This document shows, piece after piece, positions 1 through 8,568 of a stretch of 64,000 nt of DNA (position 1 is its first letter; each line of letters begins with the position of its first letter). The notes beneath the pieces are model-generated. The model made no database searches and was not told where the DNA came from. It saw only the letters and a list, made by a program, of their open reading frames with translations. The stretch is from Onchidella celtica (taxonomy: Eukaryota > Mollusca > Gastropoda > Systellommatophora > Onchidiidae). The position numbers and the translations under genes were made by a program. Location: contig OZ007579.1 in assembly GCA_963931925.1 (NCBI GenBank), forward strand, positions 38,361,566 to 38,425,565. The letters are read 5' to 3'.

Positions 1-480
1 AAAAAAACAAATTTAGGCTTTTTGACCACTTCTTGATAAATAAATTATTATATTATGTTCTTACACAATAGAATTTCCGAAGAATCAAGTTTAAAAATTC
101 CGAATCAGAAACTTGTTAATCTCGAAGAATAGGGAGTTCAGTGCCCTGGGTTGCCACGTCTTGCCGAAAGAGGAAGTGTTACTGAATCTTCTCTCTCCCC
201 CCCCCCTCCCCCTCCCCCGCACCTCCTCCCTTTTGCACACAAAATTTCATTCACAGGACAAAATGAAAGTTGAAAGTTGACAGCTCAATGGCGGGGAACG
301 TGGTGATTAACCCTATTGGTGTGGCGTGTCAAACTCACTCAGCTACTGTGGCATGTTCGTTGGCTTTGATTGAAATTAAAATGAAAATCGGTGCATGATT
401 GTAGTGAATATAACACACTGCAAACCTTCATACACCAAGCTCCCCCCCCCCCCCAGCTTTTCCATCACATGGCGCCACAG
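1..480. other. no gene seen; AT-rich upstream DNA
   Basis: No coding or RNA gene is supported here. The stretch holds short C-rich runs near 197-225 and 440-456 and is otherwise ordinary AT-rich DNA. Confidence 0.5.
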
Positions 481-489
481 ACACAAAAA

Positions 490-893
490 AAAAAACATGC
501 ACATATAAGCAAACACACACGCATAGAGCATAGAGAAAGAGAGATTGGAGAAATAGAGAGACAGAGACAAACCAGAGAAAGAGAAATGAGAGAGAGAAAC
601 AAACAAAGGAGAGAGGAAGAGAGACTGGAGAACGCGAGGAGAGGAAGTGAGACAGAGAGAAATAGACGGGGAAGTGAGACGAGGGAGAGAGAAATGACAG
701 AAGGGCGGAGAGAGAGAGAGAGAGGAGGGGGGGTAAGACTAGAGAAAGAAAGAAAAAGAGAGAAAGGCGAGAACAAAAGAGAGAGAGAGAGCGTGTGTGT
801 AAGAAAGAGAGAGAGAGAGAAAGACAGACAGACAGACGAGAGGGAAAGAGAGAAGGGGTCGGATCCAAGACAGTGTCGCATTAGCGTGCGCCA
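490..893 (+). repeat. GA-rich purine tract ending in a conserved adaptor-like segment
   Basis: Imperfect (GA)n/(GAGAA)n purine tract. The long open frames across it on both strands are low-complexity artefacts (Arg/Glu on one strand, Ser/Leu on the other). Its right end (about 858-893, with GACAGTGTCGC) resembles segments that border other CT/GA tracts at 17795-17840, 18528-18580 and 21128-21175. It may therefore be part of a dispersed repeat rather than a simple microsatellite. Confidence 0.7.
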
Positions 894-1389
894 TGATGAG
901 TTGGGGCCAAAAGAAAAAAAAGAAGGAGAAGACTATAATGTTGCAGAATTCTGTAGGAATGGACACGTACAACTACAAGAAAATTGAATTTAGCGACAGC
1001 CCAAGACCAAAAGTCATAGGAAAATCATGGCAGACAATGAACACGTGTAAAGACCTTAAGGTTGGGTTTAAAGAACAGGAAGACAAGGACAGATGTCATG
1101 ACACAGTTATGTAATGATCGTTTAGCGTCTGAACTAGTTTGTCCATTTCAAATTGGAACAAGAGTATTAATTACTGTCATGTTATAGAGGCACGAAATGA
1201 AGATAAATATGGGTTTTGAGAACTCGTGGAAAATACACTGCATTGGGAATCAGAGCCATTTAGGCTAGTTTAATGTATAATTTACATACGCTCGGAAATT
1301 AGTGGTGTAATTTGCCCATAGTTAAATTATAAACTTGTTGGATTGGATAAAAATAAAACCACGTCTCTAATGAGAGAAAACAGTCAGTA

Positions 1390-1449
1390 GCAGACGAGAA
1401 AGAGGAGAGAGAAAGGCGAGAGAGAGAGAGAGAAAGAGAGAGAAAGAGA
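1390..1449 (+). repeat. GA microsatellite at the 5' edge of a SINE
   Basis: Short (GA)n tract lying immediately before a 5'-truncated SINE body. It occupies the place where the tRNA-like head of the family would normally be. Confidence 0.7.
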
Positions 1450-1768
1450 GGTGCAGGCCTGTTGGAATTTTGGAGGAAATTCCTGTCCCTGCTCTTACGG
1501 TAAGTAGGATCGAACACCTAGTCTTCTCGGATAAGGACGAAAAACTCCGAGGGGCCGCGCGCACGTTGCGCACGTTAAAAGATACCTTGGCAGTTGAAGT
1601 CGAGAAGAGCAGGCTGAACAAGACCGCTGTCAGGGTAAAATTCTCACAAAAAACAAAACAAAAAAACTAATCCATACCACGAAAACACACAGAAACAAGA
1701 ACAAGAAAAGTGACGTGTAAATGCCAAGAGCAGCGAACCTCCTAAAATGAAGACCTAACACACACAGA
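1450..1768 (+). mobile_element. tRNA-derived SINE, copy 1, 5'-truncated
   Basis: The body and tail match the full copies at 6458-6893 and 13555-13939. Shared parts are the GGCCTGTTGGAATTTT join, the CCTAGTCTTCTCGGATAAGG block, the GCACGTTGCGCACGTTAAA block, the GAGAAGAGCAGGC block, and the tail TGTAAATGCCAAGAGCAGCG. The tRNA-like head is missing. Noncoding and presumably mobilised by a partner LINE. Confidence 0.85.
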
Positions 1769-2064
1769 CATCATGACACCATTGTCATAGAATAATTAAT
1801 TAGTAACACGAAGTGCCAGACCCAGTTTTGTCTATTTCAATTCGGACCCGGGTGTCAATTACCATCAAGTTACAGAAGCACAAAATGAAGATGATGTTTC
1901 TTGAGAAACGTGTGGAAAATACAGTGCAGACTAAAACAGTGGAAATCAGGGCGGATTTGTCAGTAACGTGTGGTATTTTATAATGTACAAACATACAATG
2001 ATACACACACAAATTGGTGATGTAAAGAGGGGTGGAGGGGTGTGTAAATCGTAGGGAGCGTCAC

Positions 2065-2200
2065 ACCCAGTTTCTGCTTACAAAATGTACACCCAAGAAA
2101 TAGTCAAAATATGGCAAAAAGAAAAAACATTGCATGGTGCAAAGACTCGTGTAAGAAATAATATCAGGAACGATATAATAAAAGTTACAGGAAAAAAGGA
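2065..2200 (+). repeat. dispersed repeat, family R1 copy
   Basis: Contains TCAAAATATGGCAAAAAGAA, then a GCAAAG block and 'GTAAGAAATAA'. The same order occurs at 5735-5900 (+), 18290-18500 (-), 37555-37690 (folded back on itself) and 49850-49950 (+). No coding potential. Class unknown. Confidence 0.55.
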
Positions 2201-2203
2201 AAG

Positions 2204-2503
2204 ATTGGGCTTAGTATGATAGGATCTTCCCCGGATTTACAAGGAAAAATATATGAGAAACTAAGACGTGCACTTCTTGTCTGCCGGCATCTGAGTGTGT
2301 CTGATTGGGCTTAGTATGATAGGGTCTTCCCAGATTTACCAAGAAAATATAGGAAATTATGGTGTGCACTTTTTGTCTGCCGGCATCTGAGTGTGTCTGA
2401 CCGGGCTTAATTATGATAGGGCCTTCCGATCCCGGATTTACTGAGAAAATAAGGAAATTATGGTGTGCACTTCTTGTGTGTCAGCAACTGACTGTGCCGT
2501 TCC
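2204..2503 (+). repeat. three tandem ~98-bp units
   Basis: Three diverged units, each starting GGGCTTAGTATGATAGG or close to it and ending near CTGAGTGTGTCTGA. The same unit appears in the opposite orientation at 6112-6310, on the other side of the candidate promoter. Confidence 0.8.
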
Positions 2504-2734
2504 TGGCTTTGTATGAAACAACCCTAATTTGCACATTGCAAAATTATAAAATTGTTGTGTTGTATGAAAATCGTGTCTCTAATGAAACGGTCAAGAGAGC
2601 ATTATCATGAGTATTTGAGGTTATTATACACTGTATCAAGATCTTAATAGCCTACACAAATCTTCTTGTGACAGCCAAAGTACAGTACTATTATACAATG
2701 TGAATTTTAAAAAAAGATTTTATTACCATACCGG

Positions 2735-3010
2735 TAGTTATATTTCAACTAAATTAAAGTCTTCACCAATTATATTTCAACCAAAAAGGCCAAACGAAGT
2801 GTACAACAAAAATTAATGAACTAGATCTATACTAATTATATTTGAACTCATTGAGGTGTATTTCCAGTAAGTGTTTAAATTGCTTGATGTACACTTCATT
2901 TAGTTGAAATAATAATTGGTGTAGACTTTATTTACTTGAAATATTAATGGTATACACTGCATTTAGTTGAAACGATAATGGTATACACGGCATTTAGTTG
3001 AAATATTTCA
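2735..3010. repeat. short AT-rich repeat with inverted halves
   Basis: Several copies of a ~37-bp motif containing GCATTTAGTTGAAA and GGTATACAC lie on the right. Inverted versions (TATATTTCAACTAAAT) lie on the left, so the segment could fold back. No gene is seen. Confidence 0.55.
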
Positions 3011-3344
3011 TAAAAAACAATATTTTGTCCAAGTAAAGTTTGGCCCGCCTGTAAAAATACTGCAAGTAATGAACACACTTTACTGAAATCTACAGATTTT
3101 GTCACATTTCTAGGAAATGCTAACAACCTTCATAAGTTTGACTGGAAACTCCCAAAATAACTGGATCCACGCCATTGCTTTAATTAAGAAACAAATTAAG
3201 TCTAGCGCCTCCAGTGTTAGGGTTAAAAGTGGGTCCAAGAAATTGAATAAGTTTTGTCCAAAATTGTCTTACAAATTAAGGAGTCATCAAAATTGTCGTT
3301 AAAACAGTCCTCTTTGTATTTTCTCTTTTCAGTATCTTACCATC

Positions 3345-3354
3345 AGAGAGAGAG

Positions 3355-3411
<57 letters not shown>

Positions 3412-3705
3412 GAAAGGAAGAGAGGCAGAGAGAGAGAGAAAGGGGAGAGTCAGAGAGAGAGACACATAGAGAGAGAGAGAGACAGAGAGAGGGGATAGGC
3501 AGAGAGAGCGACAGAGAGAGAGAGAGAGAAGGGGGGCAGAGAGAGAGAGAGAGAGAGAGGGGGGGGAGAGAGGCGGAGGGAGGAACAGAGGGGGAAGAGG
3601 AAGAGCGAGAAAAAGAGAAAGATTGAGGGACAGAGGAAGTTGGAGAGGGAGCGAGAGACAGAGAGGGAGAGAGAGAAAAAAAAAGAGAGAGAGAGAGAGA
3701 GATAT
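3345..3705 (+). repeat. GA-rich purine tract
   Basis: About 360 bp of nearly pure purine (GAGAGA with GGGG, GAC and AAA interruptions). It lies directly upstream of the non-repetitive segment proposed as promoter. Open frames across it on both strands are compositional artefacts. Confidence 0.9.
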
Positions 3706-3879
3706 GGAAAGGAACACCGTGCTGATCATCCTTCAGACGGCACTAGCGACACCAGTGTACCATTGTTCAGAAGTTTCATTTCAACAAATCAATACAGTTG
3801 CTGGCCAACCACTGCTCACTGTCTTACCTGGAAATATTTTATTACAGCCTGGAGCTACCGTAAAACACACACCTGTGTA

Positions 3880-4152
3880 GTGAGGGGACCTCCCACTAAG
3901 CCCGCCTCTCCGCGAGCCATTGGCCACACCCACTGGCCGCGCGGCGACAAATGACAGTCGCTGACCGGAGACAGTCATCGGTGGACGATGTCCACGCGCT
4001 GTGAAGTTACAAGCCTCGTGAATGGACAAAACGATGTCTCAGGTAAATACGGGGAAGATTTGCAGTTCAGGTGATTAGCGCTTGTTATCATGCTGTTATC
4101 ACTGACATCTCGCCATTCTTGGAGTTACGGAGTTTTCCTGCTCTGGTAGAAG
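3880..4152 (+). promoter_or_regulatory. candidate promoter and noncoding first exon of the T-box gene
   Basis: A GC-rich, non-repetitive island (about 3885-4010) follows the purine tract. It contains GCCATTGGCC (an inverted CCAAT box) and CCACACCCAC (GC/KLF-type box). Two good splice donors follow: CTCAG|GTAAAT after 4042 and AGAAG|GTAAGT after 4152. Either could splice to the acceptor TTTTCTTTTCAG ending at 6984, which sits 328 bp upstream of the T-box start codon. No transcript evidence is available, so this is inferred from composition and splice signals only. Confidence 0.33.
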
Positions 4153-4486
4153 GTAAGTTTTGCACCTTGTCGAAGTGTTAAAATTGCATTTGCATCTGTC
4201 TTAACAGGTTTTGTGTATATTACTTTTCTGTCTTTTGTTCTATGTTTTCTCGCACTTCACACATTCTGAAACAAATCTGCTTTACACCGGGGTTTGATGT
4301 GCCAAATACTTTGGTCTCTCAGTGCCGTTGAAAAACTTCTTACGATTTGTCGCGTTTTTCACCTATTTCAACATATCCTTAGTCCCTTGAGATCTGTCAA
4401 AAGTTCTCTAGCCATTTCAACTTAGATGTCTTCAGATAATTATAAAACCTAGACTTAAACAGGGCGAAGACGGATGATGTGTGTTG
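4153..4486. other. no feature seen
   Basis: Non-repetitive, AT-rich stretch. If the upstream donor is used it would be the start of a 5' UTR intron. Confidence 0.4.
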
Positions 4487-4489
4487 CTT

Positions 4490-4671
4490 TTACCTTAGCA
4501 GTTGGAAGTCGAGAAGAGCAGGCCGAACAAGGCCGCTGTCTTGGCAAAAATTTAAAAAAATAATCCCTACGACTAAAAACACACAGAAACAAAAATAAGA
4601 AAAATAGGAACAAAGAAAGTGAGTTGTAAATGCCTTGAGTAGCGAACCTTCTAAAATACAGACCTAAACAC
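4490..4671 (+). mobile_element. SINE copy 2, 3' part only
   Basis: Starts inside the SINE body at TTAGCAGTTGGAAGTCGAGA and continues through GAGCAGGCCGAACAAGGCCG, the A-rich linker and the GTGAGTTGTAAATGCC tail. The last 53 bp of this copy are the first unit of the tandem array that follows. Confidence 0.85.
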
Positions 4672-5201
4672 GTGAGTTGTAAATGCCTTGAGTAGCGAAC
4701 CTTCTAAAATACAGACCTAAACACGTGAGTTGTAAATGCCTTGAGTAGCGAACCTTCTAAAATACAGACCTAAACACGTGAGTTGTAAATGCCTTGAGTA
4801 GCGAACCTTCTAAAATACAGACCTAAACACGTGAGTTGTAAATGCCTTGAGTAGCGAACCTTCTAAAATACAGACCTAAACACGTGAGTTGTAAATGCCT
4901 TGAGTAGCGAACCTTCTAAAATACAGACCTAAACACGTGAGTTGTAAATGCCTTGAGTAGCGAACCTTCTAAAATACAGACCTAAACACGTGAGTTGTAA
5001 ATGCCTTGAGTAGCGAACCTTCTAAAATACAGACCTAAACACGTGAGTTGTAAATGCCTTGAGTAGCGAACCTTCTAAAATACAGACCTAAACACGTGAG
5101 TTGTAAATGCCTTGAGTAGCGAACCTTCTAAAATACAGACCTAAACACGTGAGTTGTAAATGCCTTGAGTAGCGAACCTTCTAAAATACAGACCTAAACA
5201 C
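4619..5201 (+). repeat. 11 x 53-bp tandem array made from a SINE tail
   Basis: Eleven consecutive units of exactly 53 bp, each starting GTGAGTTGTAAATGCCTTGA and ending CAGACCTAAACAC. By eye they are identical across 583 bp. The unit is the 3' tail of the adjacent SINE (4490-4671), so a mobile-element tail has been amplified in place. Identity between units implies recent expansion or homogenisation, or an assembly-sensitive region. Confidence 0.95.
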
Positions 5202-5734
5202 AGATATTTATTGCTGTTTGTTGTTGTTGTTCTTGTTGTTATTGTTTTCTTCGCTGTTTCACAAAATTCTATGAATCATAAACTGAAACTATGAGTCAAA
5301 AAACGTATTTTGTAAATCCCTACAGTAGTAACAAAATAACAAAGCTAGGTTCTGTGAATTCTGTAAAAGTTGCAATAACAAAAATTCTAAGAGACCTATT
5401 AAAAATAAAACAAAAACGCGCAGCATCCTCGGGGAGTTTTTGATATATATATATATTTTTTCAAAAAAAGAATCTGTATTGAGGCTTTTGGTTTAGGAGG
5501 ATCGCTGGCCTGAGCATTTTCATCTCGAAGAAGAAAAAAAAAAAATCATAACCTGAATTTTTCGGTCTCGTTTTATCTACATTGCCAACTATCATTAAAT
5601 AATATTTTACCTGAATGTGTAGATTGCATGCATATCCGAAGAAAGCACTGTGCCTGCACATCCATGAAAGAAATTCGCGAAATATCATAAAAACCACAGA
5701 AAAACTGTGGGGTCGCAGCAGGGCTATAAGCAAA
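5202..5734. other. no gene seen; AT-rich DNA
   Basis: Contains a short (TTG)n run near 5218-5240 and an (AT)n run near 5444-5456. Nothing else is recognised. Confidence 0.4.
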
Positions 5735-5900
5735 GTCAAAATTGGGCAAAAAGAAAAGGTTGTATGTTGCAAAGCCCCGCGTGAGAAATAAAACCCAAAC
5801 AATGCAAAGCAAACTAAAGAGAAGACAGAAAATACACAAAATTTTCGGCTTTCGCCTTTTTCAAGTGAAAAAAAAACAACGAACAATAAAAGACTTCAAC
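5735..5900 (+). repeat. dispersed repeat, family R1 copy
   Basis: Contains GTCAAAATTGGGCAAAAAGA, TGTATGTTGCAAAGCCCCG, GAGAAATAAAACCCAAAC and a TTTTCGGCTTTCGCC block. The inverse occurs at 18290-18500. No coding function is seen. Confidence 0.65.
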
Positions 5901-5984
5901 AGGAACGAAGTGAAACAGTTTACTTAGCTGGGAGTTCTTGCTTCGTCAGCAGCACCAAAGCACGTCCGTCCGCCAAAAGCATGA

Positions 5985-6062
5985 AAGAATTATTTTCTAA
6001 CGTGGACCCACACCATGTCTGAACCTTTCTCAAAGAGGCAGGCTAAGATCTACAACTTGATT
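5985..6062 (+). repeat. dispersed repeat, family R2 copy
   Basis: TCTAACGTGGACCCACACCA followed by CTCAAAGAGGCAGGCTAAGATC. Matching segments lie at 15570-15640 (-) and 54838-54905 (+). Confidence 0.55.
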
Positions 6063-6111
6063 TGAAAACCGAAGACAATGTAGGATTTTTGTCCCACAGC
6101 CTTATGGGAGT

Positions 6112-6310
6112 TTTCATACTAAGCCCGGTCAGTCACAGTCAGATGCTGCCAGACAAGAAGCGCATACTATATTTTCCTACATTTTCTCAGTCAATCCGGG
6201 AAGACCCTATCATACTAGGCCCGGTCAGACACAATCAGCTCCTGCCATTATTTTTCTGGTCTACATTTTGCTAGCAGCACCGGACCGTGTCTGAACGGGC
6301 GTAGTATGAT
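6112..6310 (-). repeat. two tandem ~98-bp units, inverted relative to 2204-2503
   Basis: Units carry CATACTAAGCCCGGTCAG and CATACTAGGCCCGGTCAGAC, the reverse complement of the unit start at 2204-2503. Confidence 0.7.
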
Positions 6311-6444
6311 AATTATTATCTCCTTTTTCCTTGTTTTGACTCAGCTTGGAATTCTCTCCTTCCGCCAGCAAACTCAAGACACTTTTAAGACACGTCCGAA
6401 CTAGTGAGTCAGTCTTGTATCCCTTATGTGTCTGCCAGTGCTAT

Positions 6445-6906
6445 TCAACAATAGTGAACTTTGTTTTAGGTCTTTATTTTTAAGAGGTTCGCTGCCCTTG
6501 GCATTTACACGTCACTTTTCCTGTTGTTATTTTTCTTGTTCTTATTTTTGTGTGTTTCTGTGGTAGGGGTGAGTTTTTTTTTAATTTTAATTTTGCCCCG
6601 GCAGCGGTCTTGTTCAGGATGCTCTTCTCGACTTTCAACTGCCAAGATAATATATCTTTAACGTGCGCAACGTGCACACGGGTCCTTCGAGTTTTTCGTC
6701 CTTATCCGAGAATATTAGATTCTCGATCCTACCTACCACACGATCAGGGACAGGACCCCCCCCCCCCCCCCAAAAAAAATCCCCTCCAAAAAAAAAAATA
6801 AAAAAATTCCAACATGCCCGCACAGGCCGGGAATCGAACCCGGGGCCTTCGGTAGGAGAGGCGAACGCCATGAATCTAGTCCAGCGTGCCCTCTCAACAA
6901 TAGTGA
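6445..6906 (-). mobile_element. near full-length SINE (copy 3) with 13-bp target-site duplication
   Basis: The element runs about 6458-6893 and is flanked on both sides by TCAACAATAGTGA (6445-6457 and 6894-6906), a perfect 13-bp target-site duplication. On the minus strand the tRNA-like head is at the right, with B-box sequence as the reverse complement of GGGAATCGAACCC near 6829. Body and tail match the other copies. A G/C-rich run (6749-6770) interrupts the body. Insertion looks recent. Confidence 0.93.
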
Positions 6907-6984
6907 TCCTTCTTGTTACATATTTTATGTACTGGGTGATATGCTATTACAACTCTTATGTTTCTTTATATCTTTTCTTTTCAG

Positions 6985-7312
6985 CCTAAGTTTTCACACT
7001 TAGCCATTGACCTAATCGGCAGCAAAGAAACTTCTTCTCATGAATGAAGTGTTTCTCACTTTTCAAGAAGGAAATTCCTTGATTTTGTAATACATCGGAA
7101 TAGAGGAGGAGTGGGGGAGTTGTCTTTGCTTAATCAATCCAAAGTGATTGTTATTTCAACCCAAGACCAGCGTCACAACCAGTGAACAGACTTTGAGAAC
7201 CGTCGGAAACTAAATGAAATTTTCTCACGCATTTTGGTCCTGATGAGGACTTGACATTAGCCTAATTAGTAGCTTGAGTTTGTTATATCCGAGGTGTGGA
7301 CGAGACCCTCTC
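6985..7312 (+). promoter_or_regulatory. likely 5' UTR of the T-box gene
   Basis: Lies between a strong acceptor-like TCTTTTCTTTTCAG (ends 6984) and the start codon at 7313. An in-frame TGA at 7244 precedes the start, so the coding region cannot extend upstream without splicing. UTR status is inferred. Confidence 0.4.
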
Positions 7313-8514
7313 ATGGCGAGTATGCCTTCAACCAATGCGCCTAATGGCGGAAATCTTAACCCCAGCGGGACGGATCCGAACGAAGCTTCGCACCTTCAGC
7401 CGGGAAGAGTTAACACTTCCACGGCTTATGAGGAAGGTGCGTACGGTGGGGGCTCTTCTTTTCTGCTTGGAGACGGCGCCCCTTCTCAGTACTACAACTC
7501 CTACTACGGGTATTACGGTGACACACATCAGCATAGAGCAGTATCGGGGGCTCTTCAAGGAGATAGTGGCAGTAGCAACACTTACATTCCTAACCAGGAT
7601 GTCCACGACGGTGCTGGAACTAGTCTGTACTCCGAGGGTTTTAAACAAACCTATCCGGCTTATCAGCCAGTCAATGGTGGAATCCTCGCTACCGGAGCTC
7701 CTGATCCGGGCCCAGCCTACAGGTCCTCGCAAATTCAGGACTGCTACAACACCGGGCTACCCAGCAATGCCCCGGCATCAAATGCTGACACCGAAACTTC
7801 CACACAGCTCGGGGGTCACAGTCAGACGGCCGTCCATCCGCAAGACCACTTAGGCCAGTCAGCTTCCCATCTGCATCAGCAACAACAACAGCAGCAGCCG
7901 CCCCCACAGGGTAATGTTTACACAGAACTACAGCCGTATCAAGGCGTCTCCCTCCTGCCCGCCATACCACCCCCTCTCCCCTTTCAGACATCGTCACCAT
8001 TATGTTCCTCACCAAGCGCCGATGTTGCCGGCTATCAACATCACCACCAAATGCCTTCGACTTATGGCTCATTCAACTATGGATCCTTTCCCAGCCGCGG
8101 GACCGGCTACAGTGATACCCCAGCGTCTCCCAGCACTGCATCCCCTCACTATAGCCAAACACATTCATCGCCTAACTCCTACCTTTGGTCTCAACATGGA
8201 CCAACCCTTCCATTTGGCTCATCAAAGGGCAGACAGCCAGCTTACGGCTACAATGCTGTACAACCTTCAATTAATACTGAAGAGAACGTACCCCCTTCCT
8301 TCCACCCAACGCCTGTGATTCCTCCAGCTGTCGATTTTTCTGGAATGATGGCCAACAGGGACAGGGAGCTCTTGCGTCTTGGACGGCGCGGGAATACCGT
8401 CCCTGCCTGGACGGCTAGGGGTACCAGGAACTGCTCGGTGGTGCTCTACAATGGAGAGATGTGGTCCAGGTTTCACATCCACACCAATGAGATGATCATC
8501 ACCAAACACGGAAG
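7313..8514 (+). CDS. T-box gene exon 1 (N-terminus and start of the T-domain)
   Basis: 400 codons plus two bases. Start chosen at ATG 7313, the first ATG after the in-frame TGA at 7244; a second in-frame ATG at 7322 has the better context (A at -3). The N-terminal ~370 residues are low complexity: Tyr-rich YYNSYYGYYG, a Q7 run followed by prolines near 7880-7912, and many S/P/T/H. They are probably disordered and regulatory. The last ~30 codons start the T-domain (VVLYNGEMWSRF, then TNEMIITKHGR). The donor is GGAAG|GTAAGA, phase 2. Codon use and composition change sharply at the donor, because a pyrimidine minisatellite begins about 54 bp later. Confidence 0.95.
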
Positions 8515-8568
8515 GTAAGAGACCATTTTAACCTTCATTACCACTATTTTCAACATCAGCACCATCAT

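Noticed and set aside
391-987. 198-residue Arg/Glu-rich open frame and Ser/Leu-rich frames opposite
   Set aside because: GA-microsatellite translation; no conserved domain and the same pattern occurs at every GA tract.
3343-3729. 128-residue Ser/Leu-rich frame resembling a membrane protein
   Set aside because: Translation of a CT/GA tract.
4619-5201. CRISPR-like array (regular 53-bp direct repeats)
   Set aside because: Units are contiguous with no unique spacers, the unit is a SINE tail, and the genome is eukaryotic.
7274-7312. N-terminal extension of the T-box protein from 7274
   Set aside because: The codon at 7274 is TTG, not ATG. The first ATG in frame is 7313.
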